A stretch of 32,580 bases of DNA from Spirulina sp. SIO3F2 (GCA_010672165.1 JAAHHN010000059.1:1-32580); one strand, 5' to 3'; positions 24,472-32,580 are shown, counted from the first letter of the stretch. Made by a program: numbers and translations. The notes: generated from the letters alone by a model not told the origin.

Positions 24472-25758
24472 ATGACCTCACTCCACCTTGCTCAACTGGG
24501 TGCGCAAATGTCCCGTCGAACCGGGGTTCGCGCCATTATGAAAGATATTATTGAAACCCTGCGTATGGGAGGCGATCGCCAGTTTATTAACCTCAGCGCG
24601 GGGAATCCAGTGGTCTTACCCGAGGTGGAACAATTGTGGCGGGATTGCACGCAAGATTTGCTTAATAGCCCAGACTATGGGGCAGTGGTGGGACGCTATG
24701 GATCTAGTCAGGGCTATGCACCGCTAATTGAAGCAGTATGCCAAGATTTTAATCAGCGCTATGGTCTGGAGTTGAGCGATCGTCATATCCTGATCACCCC
24801 TGGCTCCCAGAGCCTATATTTCTATGCTGCTAACGCTTTTGGAGGCACAGATGCTGAGGGAAATTTGCGAAAAATTGTGCTGCCTCTGAGTCCAGACTAC
24901 ACAGGCTATGGTGGCGTTAGTCTCAATCAAGATGCTCTGGTTGCCTATCAACCCAAGCTCGAAATTGATGCCGCCGCTCACCGCTTTAAATATCGCCCAG
25001 ACTTTAGCCAGCTCCAGATCGATGAACAAACAGGCTGTGTGATTTTTTCTCGCCCCTGCAACCCCACAGGTAACGTACTCACGGATGCGGAGGTACAGCA
25101 AATTGCCCAGATGGCTGCACCTCATAATGTCCCTGTCTTTATCGACTCCGCCTATGCACCGCCCTATCCTGCCCTCAACTTCACCGAAATGACGCCATTG
25201 ATGGGTGCAAATGTGGTGCATTGTCTGAGCCTCTCCAAGGCAGGTCTACCAGGGGAGCGGATCGGTATTGCGATCGGCGATCCGGAAATTATCGAAGTGC
25301 TCGAAGGCTTCCAGACCAATCTTTGCATTCATTCAGCACGCTATGGCCAGGCGATCGCTGCCCAAGCGATCACCTCTGGACGCTTGGCTGAAATTGCCGA
25401 AACTGTGATTCGTCCCCACTACCAAGCCAAGTTCACGGTGCTGGAGACAGCATTAGATGAAGCAATGCCTGCTGATATTCCTTGGTATCTCCATCGCGGT
25501 GAGGGCGCAATCTTTGCCTGGCTTTGGTTTGATGAATTGCCCATGACGGATTGGGAGCTGTATCAAGAACTCAAAACAGTTGATGTGATCGCGGTTCCTG
25601 GCTCCACGTTCTTTCCCGGTTTGCGCATCGATTGGCCGCACAAACAACAATGTCTACGGATTAGTTTGACGGCGACACCAGCGGAGATTGCTGAGGGGAT
25701 GGCGCGGTTGGCGCAGGTAGTGCAGCGGGTGTATTCTCAGGTGCTGGCAACGATGTAA
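24472..25758 (+). CDS. avtA: valine--pyruvate aminotransferase-like (AvtA) enzyme
   Basis: A 428-residue fold-type I PLP enzyme. It begins MTSLHLAQLGAQMSRRTGVRAIMKDI, with INLSAGNPVVLPEVE and GRYGSSQGYAPL, typical of AvtA. Further motifs are SRPCNPTGN (cofactor loop), the SLSKAGLPGERIG segment with the Schiff-base lysine at about residue 254, and a late CLRISL arginine for the substrate carboxylate. AvtA interconverts valine and pyruvate with 2-oxoisovalerate and alanine. Its last 98 bases overlap the antisense 3' end of exbD. Both frames look genuine, so the overlap is likely real. No branched-chain operon neighbours are present. Confidence 0.9.
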   Translation: MTSLHLAQLGAQMSRRTGVRAIMKDIIETLRMGGDRQFINLSAGNPVVLPEVEQLWRDCTQDLLNSPDYGAVVGRYGSSQGYAPLIEAVCQDFNQRYGLELSDRHILITPGSQSLYFYAANAFGGTDAEGNLRKIVLPLSPDYTGYGGVSLNQDALVAYQPKLEIDAAAHRFKYRPDFSQLQIDEQTGCVIFSRPCNPTGNVLTDAEVQQIAQMAAPHNVPVFIDSAYAPPYPALNFTEMTPLMGANVVHCLSLSKAGLPGERIGIAIGDPEIIEVLEGFQTNLCIHSARYGQAIAAQAITSGRLAEIAETVIRPHYQAKFTVLETALDEAMPADIPWYLHRGEGAIFAWLWFDELPMTDWELYQELKTVDVIAVPGSTFFPGLRIDWPHKQQCLRISLTATPAEIAEGMARLAQVVQRVYSQVLATM

Positions 25759-26164
25759 GGGGTATGACATTGGCGGGTTCGGTGGCGATCGCGATCTGTA
25801 TCCCTTCAAGCTGACGGAGGTGATCGAGTACCTGCACCACCTGGCCGTGAGGAACGCGGGCATCCGCGTTGAGGAGGATGAGGGCATTCTCGGGTTGTTG
25901 TTTCCCGATTGTGGGCAAGAGTTGCGTAAGGGTAACGACAGTTTGACCTACCAGTATGCTGCCGTCGGCTTGGATCGTGACAGCCAGCGGCTCACTTTCT
26001 GTCGCTTCAGCAGTCTGGGCACTCGGCAAGTTCACAGGCAGCCCCACAATTCGGGCAGCCCCCAGACTCACCAAAATCACGAAGATCAACACTACAAACA
26101 GCACGTCGATCATCGGCAGCAGATTTACTTCAAGAACGGGTTCAGAGTCTTCAGGGAGATGCAT
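25661..26164 (-). CDS. exbD: ExbD/TolR-family biopolymer transport protein
   Basis: A 167-residue inner-membrane protein. It begins MHLPEDSEPVLEVNLLPMIDVLFVVLIFVILV. The N-P-M-I-D-V string and single membrane helix with the proton-conducting Asp (about residue 20) define ExbD/TolR. A periplasmic domain follows (ILLNADARVPHGQVVQVLDHLR), then a Pro/Ser-rich tail. ExbD works with ExbB to power TonB-dependent import by proton motive force, but no exbB is adjacent. I chose the MHLPED start because cyanobacterial ExbD proteins begin this way; an upstream start would add 18 residues. The Pro-rich tail (about the last 32 residues) is encoded opposite the end of avtA. Confidence 0.88.
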   Translation of the reverse strand: MHLPEDSEPVLEVNLLPMIDVLFVVLIFVILVSLGAARIVGLPVNLPSAQTAEATESEPLAVTIQADGSILVGQTVVTLTQLLPTIGKQQPENALILLNADARVPHGQVVQVLDHLRQLEGIQIAIATEPANVIPLTSLPAPENTPAALPAPTAPSPQQSPLVSPSN

Positions 26165-26219
26165 CGGGATAGTGGGAGTTAGGGAAGAGCCAAGCGCTTG
26201 AAAAATTAAACACACCACA

Positions 26220-26268
26220 TTTTCTCACTTTCTCTATATTGTTGCCTCCATTGCGTTTGACGAGAATT
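26220..26268 (+). repeat. short direct repeat, copy 1 (upstream of the RTX gene)
   Basis: TTTTCTCACTTTCTCTATATTG, a 14-base spacer, then TTTGACGAGAATT. It matches 27737-27779 at 20 of 22 bases in the first block and all 13 in the second. It ends 28 bases before the RTX gene ATG, so it may hold promoter or leader sequence. Confidence 0.6.
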
Positions 26269-26296
26269 AGAACTGTAAAAAGACTTCTCATCAACC

Positions 26297-27613
26297 ATGT
26301 ACTACGACGACACCTATTACGGCGGCTTAGCATTCCTGGCATTTCTCGTCACTGACAGTTCCTATTCAATCTATGGAGATGTTAATAATAACGATACCCT
26401 CATTGGTACTGATGAAAATGAATATATTGATGGGCAGGGTGGGAATGACACCCTTCAAGGGGGAAATGGCATCGATGCCTTAATTGGTGGTGCAGGCGAC
26501 GACACCCTCTATGGTGGTGCGGGTGCTGACATTCTCCTAGGCGATGACTGGGGTAACTATGCAACTGTTGGGGGAAGTGACACGCTCTATGGCGGCAAAG
26601 GGAATGACTATCTCAATGGGATGTTAGGAAATGACACGCTCTATGGTGGTAGCGGGGCAGATGAGCTGCATGGTGAGGCTGGCGATGACACGCTCTATGG
26701 CGGTAACGGGGCAGATACCCTGTATGGTGGCGAGGGGGTAGACACGCTCAGTGGTGGGAATGGCATCGATACGGCCAACTACGCCTACGCAACCGAAGGC
26801 GTTACGGTTGAGTTGACCACTGTAACCATCTTTGGGAATCCGGTGGGCTATGGCACAGCTGCGGTGGGAACTAATGGCAGCGATACTGACACCCTTTGGA
26901 ACATTGAAAACATTACAGGAACTGACTACAACGACACCATCACAGGTAATAGTTTTGCGAACGTGCTAGATGGTGGCTTAGGGGATGACACCCTCGACGG
27001 TGGTGCAGGAGATGACACCCTGATTGGTGGAGGTGGTTTTGACATGCTCTTGGGTGGTGAAGGGACAGACACCGCTGACTACTCCTACGCCGAGGCAGGG
27101 GTAACGGTTAAATTGAACTACACACACGCCACTATTGGTACATACGGCGGAGCGACTGTGGGCACAGATAGTACCGATGGTGACTTCCTCTATGGGATTG
27201 AAAATATTATCGGCACCAACTACAACGACAGCATTACAGGCGATAGTGCCGATAACACCTTCTATGGTGGCAAGGGTGATGATGTTTTGAAAGGTGGTAA
27301 TGGGGCGGATACCCTCTATGGTGGTGCAGGTGCTGATACCCTGACAGGCGGTAATGGCAGTGACACCTTTGTGTTTGATGTCTTCGATGGTTCTATTGAT
27401 GCAATCACCGACTTTAGTTCTTCTGAAGGAGATGTGATTGAAATCGATAGCAGTGCATTGATGGACTACTTCAATCTTGGCTCATTCACGGCTTCTGATA
27501 TCACCACGGTTACAGATGCGAATGGTCTTTCCTTGCAAGTCAATGGCACAACCTTTGCTTATCTTGAGGGTGTATCCAGTTTTGATACCAGTGCTGATTT
27601 AACTTTGGTTTAG
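26297..27613 (+). CDS. RTX-type calcium-binding repeat protein
   Basis: A 438-residue protein dominated by glycine- and aspartate-rich nonapeptides (GGxGxDxLx), such as GGAGDDTLYGG, in three blocks: about 45-157, 225-257 and 322-356. These bind calcium and fold as a parallel beta-roll. Two similar inserts, about 158-220 and 258-320 (TANYAYATEGVTVEL and TADYSYAEAGVTVKL, each ending IENI-GT-YND-ITG), separate the blocks, showing an internal duplication. The end FVFDVFDGSIDAITDFS is the usual C-terminal cap. There is no Sec signal peptide, in keeping with type I secretion through the C-terminus; no export genes are near. No toxin, lipase or protease domain is present. It is probably a surface or matrix protein. 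Confidence 0.9.
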   Translation: MYYDDTYYGGLAFLAFLVTDSSYSIYGDVNNNDTLIGTDENEYIDGQGGNDTLQGGNGIDALIGGAGDDTLYGGAGADILLGDDWGNYATVGGSDTLYGGKGNDYLNGMLGNDTLYGGSGADELHGEAGDDTLYGGNGADTLYGGEGVDTLSGGNGIDTANYAYATEGVTVELTTVTIFGNPVGYGTAAVGTNGSDTDTLWNIENITGTDYNDTITGNSFANVLDGGLGDDTLDGGAGDDTLIGGGGFDMLLGGEGTDTADYSYAEAGVTVKLNYTHATIGTYGGATVGTDSTDGDFLYGIENIIGTNYNDSITGDSADNTFYGGKGDDVLKGGNGADTLYGGAGADTLTGGNGSDTFVFDVFDGSIDAITDFSSSEGDVIEIDSSALMDYFNLGSFTASDITTVTDANGLSLQVNGTTFAYLEGVSSFDTSADLTLV

Positions 27614-27980
27614 AACAGAAGGAAGGACAGCAGTGGGGGGATTAAATCTGAATCTGTTCACCCTTTGCATTCCGGTATCGTTTATGTTGCCACCACATTA
27701 CAAAGTAATCTTACTCAACCCATTCAAGGGCATTAATTTTCTCACTTGCTCTGTATTGCAGTGAGATTTGACGAGAATTGGCGTTGTATATAACACTTTT
27801 TTGCTTCATATCATTTGCTCTCCCAAAACAGAGACAAGCGATCGCTATCTGGATTCCTAACAAACGCAGCCAAGGTAGCGGCAGCAATCACCATCTGGTC
27901 AGCGCAATGAGATTGGCTGCTAAGCCTTAACAATTACTTCCAAATCGTTACAATAGCCAGAAAATCTTGCTTATCTTGCC
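27614..27980. other. intergenic region with second direct-repeat copy
   Basis: This is 367 bases without a gene. It contains the repeat copy at 27737-27779 (TTTTCTCACTTGCTCTGTATTG, then TTTGACGAGAATT) and a HIP1 palindrome near 27839. No clear terminator for the RTX gene and no definite promoter for DUF3119 can be named. Confidence 0.55.
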
Positions 27981-28361
27981 ATGACCACCACCCCGATCAC
28001 CACTACCGGAACCGAAATCGCCCCCAATTACATCCTCGCTACGGTTGTTTTCCTCAGCGGCTTACCGCTTTTGTTCCTCAACCTCTGGCTCGGCGGTATC
28101 ATTAGCCTCTTTGGAATTTTTCTGCTGATCCAAACCGCTACGATTCGTTTGCGCTTTACAGAGACTAGCCTAGAGGTCTATCGCTCCGACAGCCAAATCC
28201 GTGACTTCCCCTATACCGATTGGCAAAACTGGCGGGTTTATTTCCCAGCACTGCCCATTCTGTTTTATTTCAAAGAAGTCAAGAGTATCCACTTTATTCC
28301 TATGCTCTTTGACCCAAACACCCTACAAAACTGCCTTAAAGATTTGCCTCGCATCGACTAG
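27981..28361 (+). CDS. DUF3119 family protein
   Basis: A 126-residue protein with two membrane helices close together (about 17-33 and 36-51, YILATVVFLSGLPLLFLNLWLGGIISLFGIFLL). A soluble part follows with RLRFTETSLEVYRSD and DWQNWRVYFPALPILFYFKEVKSIHFIPMLFD. This matches the DUF3119 family of cyanobacteria and plastid-bearing eukaryotes; the function is not established. The PH-like string (lipid-facing beta strands after two helices) suggests a membrane-surface role, which is inference. It lies 193 bases upstream of the DUF3086 gene on the same strand, an order common in cyanobacteria as far as I know. A small hairpin (CATTTC/GAAATG, about 28375-28389) follows the stop. Confidence 0.85.
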   Translation: MTTTPITTTGTEIAPNYILATVVFLSGLPLLFLNLWLGGIISLFGIFLLIQTATIRLRFTETSLEVYRSDSQIRDFPYTDWQNWRVYFPALPILFYFKEVKSIHFIPMLFDPNTLQNCLKDLPRID

Positions 28362-28554
28362 GGGCTGTTACCGCATTTCAACGAAATGTTACCAGAGGGT
28401 TCGCCGCCCCCATTTTTTATTTGGGTCAGGCGCTCTGTTGCTTCTCCAGCAAGGTTTTTGGTGTGATTTGGGACGCGCCCTAGGGGTTGCCCACTAAAGA
28501 TTGCTCCACACCTCGGTAAGATAGACATCTGACGCGCTGTTTTCCCAACTGCCC

Positions 28555-29823
28555 ATGACCGTTGACGATCGCTCACCCCTGTCTAACTCACCCAAATCTG
28601 ATCCATCCCTTAATCCTGAATCGTTGCAACCCCTACCTGAACTAACGACCGAGGGGGCTCAGCCTTTGCCGGATCTTGGAACATCTACAACGCCAGTTGA
28701 GCCAGAATCAGTAACGGAGGAAATTCCAACACCATCAACAGCAGCGCCAGAGCCAGACGCGATCGCAGAACCAGAAGAGATCGCGGCACCTGAAGCTCCC
28801 CCTGTGCCTGACCCTGCGATCGCCGAGCAGCAAGCTGAATTGGAGAAGCAGCAGGCTGAACTGGAGCAACAACAAGCCGCGATCGCCGAGCTTCAAACCG
28901 AGCGAGATCGGCTCAGTGAAGAAATTGCCCAATTACAAGAGAAGCATCAAGCCTTGTTGGTAGACGAAGGCAAAGGGGTGTACGAGTTGGTTATGGACTC
29001 ACTGCAAAACTTGAGTGAGCACAAGCGTCAGCTCGAAGCAGATGTGGCGAAACTAGAGAAACGGCGCGATCGGGTCATCGCCCAGATGCAGCAAACGTTT
29101 GTGGGCACATCAGAAGAAATTGCGATTCGACTCCAAGGCTTCAAGGATTATCTCTTGGGCAGCTTGCAAGATCTCGCCGCTGCTGCTGAACAGATCGATT
29201 TGCCCACACCCCGAGCCGCTGCCCGTCCCCAACGTGCGCCCGCCGCCTCAGAACCCGAACCCACAACACCCCAATTTGCTAAACAGCGTTTCCAAGAACA
29301 GCGCCGCCAAATCAAGAGCATTCTGGACGAATATCGTACCGCGCCCGATTATTATGGCCCGCCCTGGCAACTGCGTCGCACGTTTGAGCCCATCCATGCA
29401 GAACGAGTTCAACAATGGTTCTTCAAGCAGGGAGGACGGGGTACAGTGCGCTCGATGGGTAGTCGTTTGCAGAATATCCTGATTGCTTCGGCGATTATCT
29501 CGATTTTGCGTCGCACCTATGGCGATAACATTAACGTCTTGGTCTTGGCCAACACCCCTGAGCGTTTGGGGGAATGGCGGCGGGGGTTGCAAGATTGCCT
29601 AGGGATTTCTCGCAGTGATTATGGCCCCACCCGAGGCATTACCCTTTTTGAATCCCCCGAGGCCCTAGCGCAAAAAGCCGATCGCCTTGTAGAGCGTAAA
29701 CAACTGCCGATCATTGTCATGGATGAAACCGAGGAGTTCATCAGCTTAGCACTGTTGCAATTCCCGCTCTGGCTAGCGTTCGCGCCCGATCCAACACAAA
29801 TGTCCAATAGCTATATGTATTAA
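28555..29823 (+). CDS. DUF3086 domain protein with long coiled coil
   Basis: A 422-residue protein. Residues 1-90 are Pro/Glu/Thr-rich and disordered. Residues about 90-180 are a strong coiled coil (EKQQAELEQQQAAIAEL onward). A second low-complexity linker follows. The conserved C-terminal domain (about 245-422) starts at QRRQIKSILDEY and contains GGRGTVRSMGSRLQNILIAS, then NVLVLANTPERLGEWRRGLQ and IIVMDETEEFISLALLQFPLWLAFAPD. This is the cyanobacterial DUF3086 family; its function is unknown to me. No signal peptide or membrane helix is present. The N-terminal low-complexity part is probably variable between species. Confidence 0.87.
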   Translation: MTVDDRSPLSNSPKSDPSLNPESLQPLPELTTEGAQPLPDLGTSTTPVEPESVTEEIPTPSTAAPEPDAIAEPEEIAAPEAPPVPDPAIAEQQAELEKQQAELEQQQAAIAELQTERDRLSEEIAQLQEKHQALLVDEGKGVYELVMDSLQNLSEHKRQLEADVAKLEKRRDRVIAQMQQTFVGTSEEIAIRLQGFKDYLLGSLQDLAAAAEQIDLPTPRAAARPQRAPAASEPEPTTPQFAKQRFQEQRRQIKSILDEYRTAPDYYGPPWQLRRTFEPIHAERVQQWFFKQGGRGTVRSMGSRLQNILIASAIISILRRTYGDNINVLVLANTPERLGEWRRGLQDCLGISRSDYGPTRGITLFESPEALAQKADRLVERKQLPIIVMDETEEFISLALLQFPLWLAFAPDPTQMSNSYMY

Positions 29824-29934
29824 TGCAAACATCACAACAGGTCACTTTTGGAAAAGATTACGGTGATTTTGCAACTCTCCAAAGCTTCCCTTTATCCTAG
29901 TTAAGGGACTCGCTTGCTTACCCTGCTGCTTATG

Positions 29935-30735
29935 ATGACCTCTCTGAACGAGTATTACAGCATATTGGGCCTCGAACCGGGCGCATCGCTTGAAGAAATC
30001 AATCAAGCCTATAAAGATCTTGCCTTTGTCTGGCATCCCGATCGCTTGCCGGATAATAATCCACGTCTAATTGCCAAGGCTGCCGAGAAGCTCAAAGCGA
30101 TTAATCATGCTCGGGATATGTTACGGGAGCAAACCAAGAAGCGGTCTGGGCAAAATGGAGCCAATGGCTCCAATAGTTCAGCAGCCCACCCTTCAACCTC
30201 TAAATATAAAACCTATCGTCCCCCTGCTCGGCCGCACCACACCTATAATCAGCAACCGAGAAATTCTTACAACGGCGCGAGTGACGCTAGGGCAAAAGCG
30301 AGTCATTCCCAAGCAAACGATTCTGGCTCTAACCCCCGACCCGGTTACAGTCGCTACCACCGCCCCTATGGGTCTGATATGCGAGGAGCTGATCTGCGGG
30401 GGGCTAATCTCCGGGAGCGGGATCTCGCAGGGCGGGATCTATCAGGTGCCAACTTGATGGGGGCAAATCTCAAGGATGGTTTTTTGCATGGGATCAACCT
30501 TGAAGAAGCGAACTTGAAACAGGCGAATTTGTTTCGAGCGAACCTGTTGCAAGCGAATCTGCGCAATGCCAACTTGGAAGGGGCAAATTTGATTGGTGCA
30601 GATTTGAGTGGGGCAGACTTAAGTGGGGCGAATTTGCACAATGCGATCATGAGTCAGGGCGATCGCGTGATGGTCAAACTCACCGGGGCAAATCTTTCCG
30701 GGGCAACGATGCCAGATGGTTCTCTGCATAGTTAA
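29935..30735 (+). CDS. DnaJ-domain protein with C-terminal pentapeptide repeats
   Basis: A 266-residue fusion. Residues about 4-62 form a J-domain (NEYYSILGLEPGASLEEINQAYKDLAFVWHPDRLP), with the HPD motif intact, so it should be able to stimulate an Hsp70/DnaK ATPase. Residues about 65-145 are a polar Asn/Ser/Arg/Pro-rich linker. Residues about 150-262 are pentapeptide repeats (ADLRG, ANLRE, ANLMG, ANLKQ, ANLFR, ADLSG), a beta-helix that may bind clients or a target. No zinc-finger or DnaJ C-terminal domain is present. Two adjacent ATG codons (29932, 29935) are possible starts, and no close Shine-Dalgarno is seen. It is convergent, 9 bases apart, with the nuclease-like gene. Confidence 0.88.
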   Translation: MTSLNEYYSILGLEPGASLEEINQAYKDLAFVWHPDRLPDNNPRLIAKAAEKLKAINHARDMLREQTKKRSGQNGANGSNSSAAHPSTSKYKTYRPPARPHHTYNQQPRNSYNGASDARAKASHSQANDSGSNPRPGYSRYHRPYGSDMRGADLRGANLRERDLAGRDLSGANLMGANLKDGFLHGINLEEANLKQANLFRANLLQANLRNANLEGANLIGADLSGADLSGANLHNAIMSQGDRVMVKLTGANLSGATMPDGSLHS

Positions 30736-30744
30736 TCATCCTAT

Positions 30745-31419
30745 CTATCCCTTTCCTGAATGGTCTGTGTAGCGACTAACAATCCCTTGAAGAATTTGTA
30801 AAATTTGCGTCGCTTCAAGTTTCTCGACATAATCACGAGAGGACTCAAGGGTTAAGGTAGGGCGATCGCTCTCCATCCCTTCAACTTCTGCCCGCACAAA
30901 TGTCCAAGTGTCCGCAATGGTGTAGCAGCCAAATACTTCTTGGGGGTCGAGTGCTGTACTTTTCCAATTCATGTAAGCGATCGCCAACAACTGTCCGTAA
31001 AGCTGATATTTCGGATTCTCAGCTTCTAGTCCTCGCTTAGCTTCAACTACGATCAAATAGGGTGTTTTCAATTCCCCTTCAATACAACGGGCTAACACCC
31101 CATCAGCAACCCCAGAAACCGTAAAGTTGGGATATTCACCTTTCACTTCCACCTCAACCCACGCCTGAATATCATCTCTTTCTGCAAGCAGGAGTAAAGG
31201 GTAAATGGCTCTAGCCCAAATTGTGGCTTCATTCATCAGCAAGGTGCGATCGCGAACTAAACGCCCCTGCAAATCCGCTAGTTGTTCTTGTTGCTTCGTT
31301 ACAAGTTCAGTTGATGCGGGATTGAGCCAAGCATAATCTCCCATGCCGTGCTCAATCAGCTTCACGTAAGGCTCAAGGCTTGATGCTTGGAGTTTGGCAA
31401 GGGTGAGTTGAGTAACCAC
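30745..31419 (-). CDS. PD-(D/E)XK nuclease-like hypothetical protein
   Basis: A 224-residue soluble protein. It shows the core of the PD-(D/E)XK nuclease fold: an early Glu (residue 64), GVADGVL with Asp106, YLIVVEAKRG with Glu126 and Lys128, and YQLYGQLLA with Gln143, in the expected order and spacing. Many cyanobacterial orphan proteins of this kind are annotated as hypothetical or restriction-endonuclease-like, with no methylase partner; none is adjacent here. Activity is therefore inferred only from the motif. The start is a GTG at 31419. A protein with a nuclease fold but a regulatory role is also possible. Confidence 0.65.
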   Translation of the reverse strand: MVTQLTLAKLQASSLEPYVKLIEHGMGDYAWLNPASTELVTKQQEQLADLQGRLVRDRTLLMNEATIWARAIYPLLLLAERDDIQAWVEVEVKGEYPNFTVSGVADGVLARCIEGELKTPYLIVVEAKRGLEAENPKYQLYGQLLAIAYMNWKSTALDPQEVFGCYTIADTWTFVRAEVEGMESDRPTLTLESSRDYVEKLEATQILQILQGIVSRYTDHSGKG

Positions 31420-31512
31420 GATTTTGACCTGAATTCTATAGGTATAGCTTTAGTCTATCGAACCCCGAAAAAATCAAATCATTTTGCCGTTCCAAAACTT
31501 GAGAGTATAATC

Positions 31513-32580
31513 TTATACCGCATTTTTACACGGATCGCTTGCAGCTAAATTCTGGAGAAGACTCAGCAGTAGACGCTGTTGATTTTCTAGATCAAAAGAG
31601 TCTGAACTTGAAATTAGTAAATGTACTATCCGATATTTTTGCTGTCCAAGTAAGGCTTCAATGACTTCATTATTAATACCTTCTTTACTATGTTCTTTGA
31701 TTAGAGCAAGGCCACGCTCAATATCTCCTAGGCGAATAAACTGAATGCCAATCCGTTCTCTAACAGTTTGGCGTTGATCTAACTGGTCTTGATATTCTAG
31801 CTGCTCAAGATCATTCAAGAGTATCTCCAGCGAGTTATAAAACAGGGAAGATTTCTGAACTGAATCAGATAATTGCTCAAAGTAAGAAATCTGTCGCTTA
31901 ATGGGATAAGCTTGCTGACATTGGGTAATTCTGTTTTTTTGGGCTTGGTTCAATGATGTTTCTTCTGTCCAGCAAGCATCTTGACTCAGTGGCTTGTCTT
32001 GCAATGAAGTAAACCAGATTACAGCCTGCTCAATTGCTCCCAATTCTAAACTTGCATTGATAAGGTTAATTTGAGTCTCACTAATATCAGTCTTATTTAA
32101 GTTAGGAAGCTCACTCCATGCTTGTTCTAGAATCTCGGCTGATTCATTGATTTCTCCTTGGGACTGAAGATGTTGAGCTTGGGCGATCGCCCAACCACCT
32201 TTGCTCAAGTTCACGAAAATAACTTTGGCTGTCCATTGTTCTGAATTAAAAGAGCCAGACATACGAAGTTCAGCAACAATTTCTTGCGCTCGGCGATGTA
32301 AAAAATCGAAGATCTTTACGTCATTGTTTTGTAACGCTTTTTGGGCTAACTCCGTAAAGATATTGAACTTAAATTCTAAGAGATGGGGATGCCAATACTC
32401 ATCGGTGGCTGGAATTGAGTCGATCGCAGAAATCACATATTGGAAACGCTCGACCCTGATTGACTGACAAAACTTGTTTGAGAAGAAATTGAAAGGCAGA
32501 TGCAGAAAGGGATACAGAGAATTCAGAAGAGGGAGCCAGTCCTCTAGAATTGAGTTACCACAACAAAACCCTGGAGAACT
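31513..32580 (-). CDS. helical-repeat-like hypothetical protein, 5' end beyond the window
   Basis: The frame ending at 31513 stays open to the last base of the window. The sequence before the GTG at 32436 reads GNSILEDWLPLL...FCQSIRVERFQYVISAID with no stop, so the gene probably begins outside; at least 355 residues are present. It is rich in amphipathic helices with Gln, Leu and Glu, with repeated patterns such as AIAQAQHLQSQGEINESAEIL, INASLELGAIEQAVIWF and GIQFIRLGDIERGLALI. These resemble TPR-like alpha-alpha units (A at position 8, G at a turn). I recognise no named family and see no signal peptide in the visible part. A scaffold role is a guess. Confidence 0.65.
   Translation of the reverse strand, partial: SSPGFCCGNSILEDWLPLLNSLYPFLHLPFNFFSNKFCQSIRVERFQYVISAIDSIPATDEYWHPHLLEFKFNIFTELAQKALQNNDVKIFDFLHRRAQEIVAELRMSGSFNSEQWTAKVIFVNLSKGGWAIAQAQHLQSQGEINESAEILEQAWSELPNLNKTDISETQINLINASLELGAIEQAVIWFTSLQDKPLSQDACWTEETSLNQAQKNRITQCQQAYPIKRQISYFEQLSDSVQKSSLFYNSLEILLNDLEQLEYQDQLDQRQTVRERIGIQFIRLGDIERGLALIKEHSKEGINNEVIEALLGQQKYRIVHLLISSSDSFDLENQQRLLLSLLQNLAASDPCKNAV

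Noticed and set aside
26297-27613. Tandem GGTGG-like DNA repeats as a CRISPR or satellite array
   Set aside because: They are the coding sequence of RTX nonapeptides in one open frame; spacing is not that of a CRISPR array, and no CRISPR array was seen in the window.
1-32580. tRNA or rRNA genes
   Set aside because: Scanning for T-loop-like GGTTCGA strings gave only isolated hits (for example near 19253) without the rest of a cloverleaf.

Overview
The window looks like a cyanobacterial chromosome segment. The palindrome GCGATCGC (HIP1) recurs across most of it (for example near 1036, 6299, 8149, 18510 and 21735). It carries a DUF3119/DUF3086 gene pair typical of cyanobacteria, a PEP-CTERM protein, pentapeptide-repeat proteins and dispersed GTTGGGTT/AACCCAAC repeats. 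I cannot name the genus.

Left edge (1-3.5 kb): a fragment of an ABC-transporter permease is joined head-on at about 93-98 to a truncated purM, a junction that may be a real rearrangement or an assembly chimera. It is followed by an RlpA-like cell-wall protein, a perfect 40-nt palindrome and an FAD-dependent oxidoreductase. A medium-chain reductase (3.5-4.5 kb) points toward the cluster described next.

Main system (4.5-16.6 kb, minus strand): a compact polyketide synthase cluster with a beta-branching cassette. In transcription order it encodes a KS-AT protein without an ACP; an HMG-CoA-synthase-like enzyme (HCS); ECH1; ECH2 fused to a C-terminal cyclic-nucleotide-binding domain; a discrete ACP; a KS-AT-ACP-TE synthase; a lipocalin-like protein; and an SDR. 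HCS, ECH1 and ECH2 overlap, so they are probably translationally coupled. My inference is that KS-AT plus ACP makes a beta-ketoacyl-ACP. HCS/ECH1/ECH2 would convert the beta-keto group into a methyl branch, the SDR and medium-chain reductase may reduce, and the second synthase extends and releases a short product. The ECH2-cyclic-nucleotide domain fusion is the most unusual feature and suggests second-messenger control of a tailoring enzyme.

Middle (17-23.8 kb): a ThDP-dependent 2-oxoacid enzyme runs divergently from the cluster. Next comes an AT-rich island with a PEP-CTERM protein and an unrecognised membrane protein, bracketed by three copies of a 32-bp repeat. Two of these copies form the inverted ends of a MITE-like 256-bp element. 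An oligopeptide-type ABC substrate-binding lipoprotein and a pentapeptide-repeat protein follow.

Right part (24-32.6 kb): ordinary cyanobacterial genes. These are a VOC protein, an AvtA-like aminotransferase whose 3' end overlaps an antisense exbD, an RTX-repeat protein flanked by short direct repeats, DUF3119, DUF3086, a DnaJ-pentapeptide fusion, a PD-(D/E)XK nuclease-like protein, and a helical-repeat-like protein whose frame runs off the right edge.
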